From contig CAIKBL010000065.1 of the NCBI GenBank assembly GCA_903825645.1, positions 1 through 52,115 on the forward strand: DNA of 52,115 nucleotides, in the 5' to 3' direction. This DNA is from an uncultured Pseudomonadota bacterium (GTDB lineage Bacteria > Pseudomonadota > Gammaproteobacteria > Ga0077536). The stretch's first letter is position 1. Each line of letters begins with the position of its first letter. Below are positions 50,562-52,115 of this stretch, in pieces. The notes under the pieces are model-generated. The model saw nothing but the letters and a program-made list of their open reading frames with translations. It did not search any database and had not been told where the DNA came from. A program made the position numbers and the translations under genes.

Positions 50562-51299
50562 ATGGCACTGGAGCGGAACAATTTATCCGAGGCGAGTTTT
50601 GAGCCCACGGACACCACCCACTCGACCTTGAGGATCGGACAGATCCTCCAACGCCTGTTAGACAAGCATTGCCTTCTAGCGGTCCAAATCGGAAAAACAG
50701 GAGGCACCTACACCAGTGCAATTCTCGAAATCGTGCGCCAAGGGAGCTATCTCATCTTAGATGGGCAAGTACCCTCTGTGGGGCATGCGCGTCTACAAGA
50801 CAATACGGAGATCCATCTGCGTGCCATGATCGAAGGATTGGAGATCCGCTTCTCGACAAAAATCGTTGAAATTCACACGAAAAACGGTCCGCCGTTCTAC
50901 AAAGTAGCCCTCCCCACCCAAATCGGTTCCCGACAACGGCGTCAGCTTTATCGCGTACCGGTCCCACTGAGTAAAGGCTGTGTGGTGACACTACAGCTAT
51001 CGGAAGCACACCAAGTAATAGGCGAACTGCGGGACGTTTCGCCCGAGGGCCTCGGGCTACGGATCTCCAGCGGCGTGCTACATGTTGAGCAGGATCGGGG
51101 CCGTCAAGCGATCTACGAAATTCAACAGGGACAGGGCCGCACACTGCGGGGAAGTATCGAGATCTGTCACATCGATCTGCCCGCCAGGGACCGTGTCCTA
51201 CGCGTCGGCGCTCGTTTCGTCGACGTGGATGTCAGCATTTCGCGACGCATTGAACAATTTTGTGCGGAGCTCGCACGCGCCCAACGCCGCATCGCCTAA
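50562..51299 (+). CDS. YcgR-like PilZ-domain flagellar brake protein
   Basis: A 245-residue protein with two parts: an N-terminal YcgR-type beta domain (about 20-115) and a C-terminal PilZ domain. The c-di-GMP-binding RxxxR motif lies in RQRRQLYRVP and the D-x-S-x-x-G motif in DVSPEGLGLRIS. Such proteins slow the motor by contacting FliG or the stator when c-di-GMP is high. It follows flgN by 30 bp. The ribosome site before the ATG is weak, so it may depend on coupling. Confidence 0.93.
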   Translation: MALERNNLSEASFEPTDTTHSTLRIGQILQRLLDKHCLLAVQIGKTGGTYTSAILEIVRQGSYLILDGQVPSVGHARLQDNTEIHLRAMIEGLEIRFSTKIVEIHTKNGPPFYKVALPTQIGSRQRRQLYRVPVPLSKGCVVTLQLSEAHQVIGELRDVSPEGLGLRISSGVLHVEQDRGRQAIYEIQQGQGRTLRGSIEICHIDLPARDRVLRVGARFVDVDVSISRRIEQFCAELARAQRRIA

Positions 51300-51306
51300 C
51301 CCGTTC

Positions 51307-51333
51307 GGTTCCCTCGAAGATCCGAGGGGTACC
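51307..51333 (+). terminator. Hairpin after the flgM-flgN-ycgR operon
   Basis: CCCTCG and CGAGGG pair around a 6-nt loop, extended through a bulge by outer GGT/ACC arms. It begins 7 nt after the stop. It lacks a T-tract but is well placed to end the operon. Confidence 0.5.
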
Positions 51334-51921
51334 AATACCCTGACAATCGCGCAGCGCGGCGCCGCCCACGCGGGCTCTCCTGCTCGAAGCATTGCTGTCG
51401 CCTGTAGATAGACCCCCTACATGCCCAGCGGGATATCCCGGAAAATTGCCGGCATGTCGGGGCTAAATCGAACACCAAGCAAACGAGCCTCGGCACTGCG
51501 GCTTCGTGCCGATTCTCACCGTTGGCATTCTTGATTGACGAAGACGACTGCGCGCAGAACGCCGCCTGAACATGGGTTCGTGGCGAGGAGAGGTTGTGTC
51601 GCAGGAAGTCGACCCTTACTGGATGGTCACCTCAGTCATCAGCTGACCGCATGACGATGGTTATGGTCCGCGACCGAATTCAGGAACACCCCGAGCGCCA
51701 CGGTTAACCTGCTCGGTATCCTGCCAGTCGCGGCGCAGGGCCCCAAAGAGTCACTATGTTAGGCGCCGTAACCGGGCGTAAACGACCTCATGGGTGCGCA
51801 CGTGATGAAATGACACCCGAACTGTCGATATCTATACCGATGTCGGAGTCTAAATGGATGGCTTTAGACTTGGACTGGCGTTAGCCGCACCACTTCGTTA
51901 GAATCCCCAGCCATACGACAT
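51334..51921. other. 588-bp intergenic region before tRNA-Ala
   Basis: I see no convincing gene. Visible structure is limited to a 12-bp palindrome, CGGGATATCCCG (51429-51440), a 7-bp stem-loop with arms TCGGCAC and GTGCCGA (51490-51512), and a TAGAAT hexamer at 51899-51904 that could be the -10 element of the alanine tRNA. Small open frames on both strands lack family features and good starts. Confidence 0.45.
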
Positions 51922-51997
51922 GGGGCTGTAGCTCAGCTGGGAGAGCGCTGCGTTCGCAATGCAGAGGCCAGGGGTTCGATCCCCCTCAGCTCCACCA
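51922..51997 (+). tRNA. tRNA-Ala (anticodon CGC)
   Basis: A 76-nt tRNA with encoded CCA. The acceptor GGGGCTG pairs with CAGCTCC and includes the alanine identity pair G3-U70. The anticodon loop TTCGCAA gives CGC, which decodes GCG. D and T arms (GGTTCGATC) are intact. It forms the right border of the flagellar cluster. Confidence 0.97.
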
Positions 51998-52002
51998 CAA
52001 TC

Positions 52003-52115
52003 TTAAGGCCAGACGTGCTCCGGCTGTTCTCTCGCCCAGCGCAGCAGCCAGTGCTGGCGCGGTTTCATGGCCGGTGCGGATTCAAGTACCTCGCATTTTG
52101 GTCTAATTTCGGCCT
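52003..52115 (-). CDS. C-terminal fragment of an unrecognised protein (runs off the window)
   Basis: A minus-strand frame is open from the window edge to a TAA at 52003-52005 and would give about 36 C-terminal residues, including MKPRQHWLLRWAREQPEHVW. The composition looks protein-like, but I recognise no family. The stop lies 5 bp from the convergent tRNA-Ala 3' end. It could be chance. Confidence 0.4.
   Translation of the reverse strand, partial: AEIRPKCEVLESAPAMKPRQHWLLRWAREQPEHVWP

Noticed and set aside
1-52115. Insertion sequences, integrases, CRISPR arrays, rRNA genes
   Set aside because: None were seen: no transposase-like frames, no regularly spaced direct repeats and no rRNA sequence.

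Overview
This window is an almost complete polar-flagellum and chemotaxis gene cluster from a gammaproteobacterium. The evidence is the Pseudomonas/Vibrio/Shewanella-type gene set: the FleQ and FleS/FleR sigma-54 cascade, FlhF/FlhG number and placement control, FliA, CheY-CheZ-CheA, a MotC/MotD stator, and a ParC-CheW-like-CheW-DUF2802 tail. I cannot name genus or species. The cluster is bounded by tRNA-Ser(GGA) on the left and tRNA-Ala(CGC) on the right. I see no insertion sequence, integrase, CRISPR array or rRNA.

Layout, read 5' to 3' on the minus strand from right to left. flgBCDEFGHIJKL (48.5-38.0 kb) encode rod, hook, rings and hook-filament junction. After an accessory plus-strand block come fliS-fliT, fleQ, fleS-fleR, fliEFGHIJ, fliK, fliLMNOPQR-flhBA, flhF-flhG-fliA, cheY-cheZ-cheA, motC-motD, parC, a divergent CheW-like gene, cheW and a DUF2802 gene (0.5 kb). 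Spacing is tight, with many ATGA overlaps.

Plus-strand genes are flgA, then flgM-flgN-ycgR-like on the right; fliC-flaG-fliD in the middle, inverted relative to the usual fliC-flaG-fliD-fliS-fliT-fleQ order; and three genes not expected in a core flagellar cluster. These are a UDP-glucuronate decarboxylase-like SDR gene between fliJ and fliK, and a translationally coupled pair between fliS and fliC: a thiolase-fold protein lacking the usual nucleophilic cysteine, plus a zinc-ribbon/OB-fold DUF35 protein.

Regulation can be read from the DNA. Eight sites match the sigma-54 -24/-12 pattern with exact GG-N10-GC spacing, upstream of cheW, flhF, fliL, fliK, fleS, flgJ, flgB and flgA. One near-consensus sigma-28 promoter precedes fliC. 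FleQ is presumably the master activator, FleSR the second tier, and FliA/FlgM the filament checkpoint. Strong inverted repeats lie at several gene junctions (fliA/cheY, fliO/fliN, flaG/fliD, flgI/flgJ, fliE/fliF), in the fleQ and fliS leaders and at the 5' end of the predicted fliC mRNA. They suggest transcript-level tuning within the long operons.

The least explained parts are the thiolase/DUF35 pair, the lone nucleotide-sugar gene, the 605-bp gap between the convergent fliD and flgL genes (which carries an FNR/ANR-like box), and the apparent absence of cheB, cheR and cheV from an otherwise full chemotaxis set.
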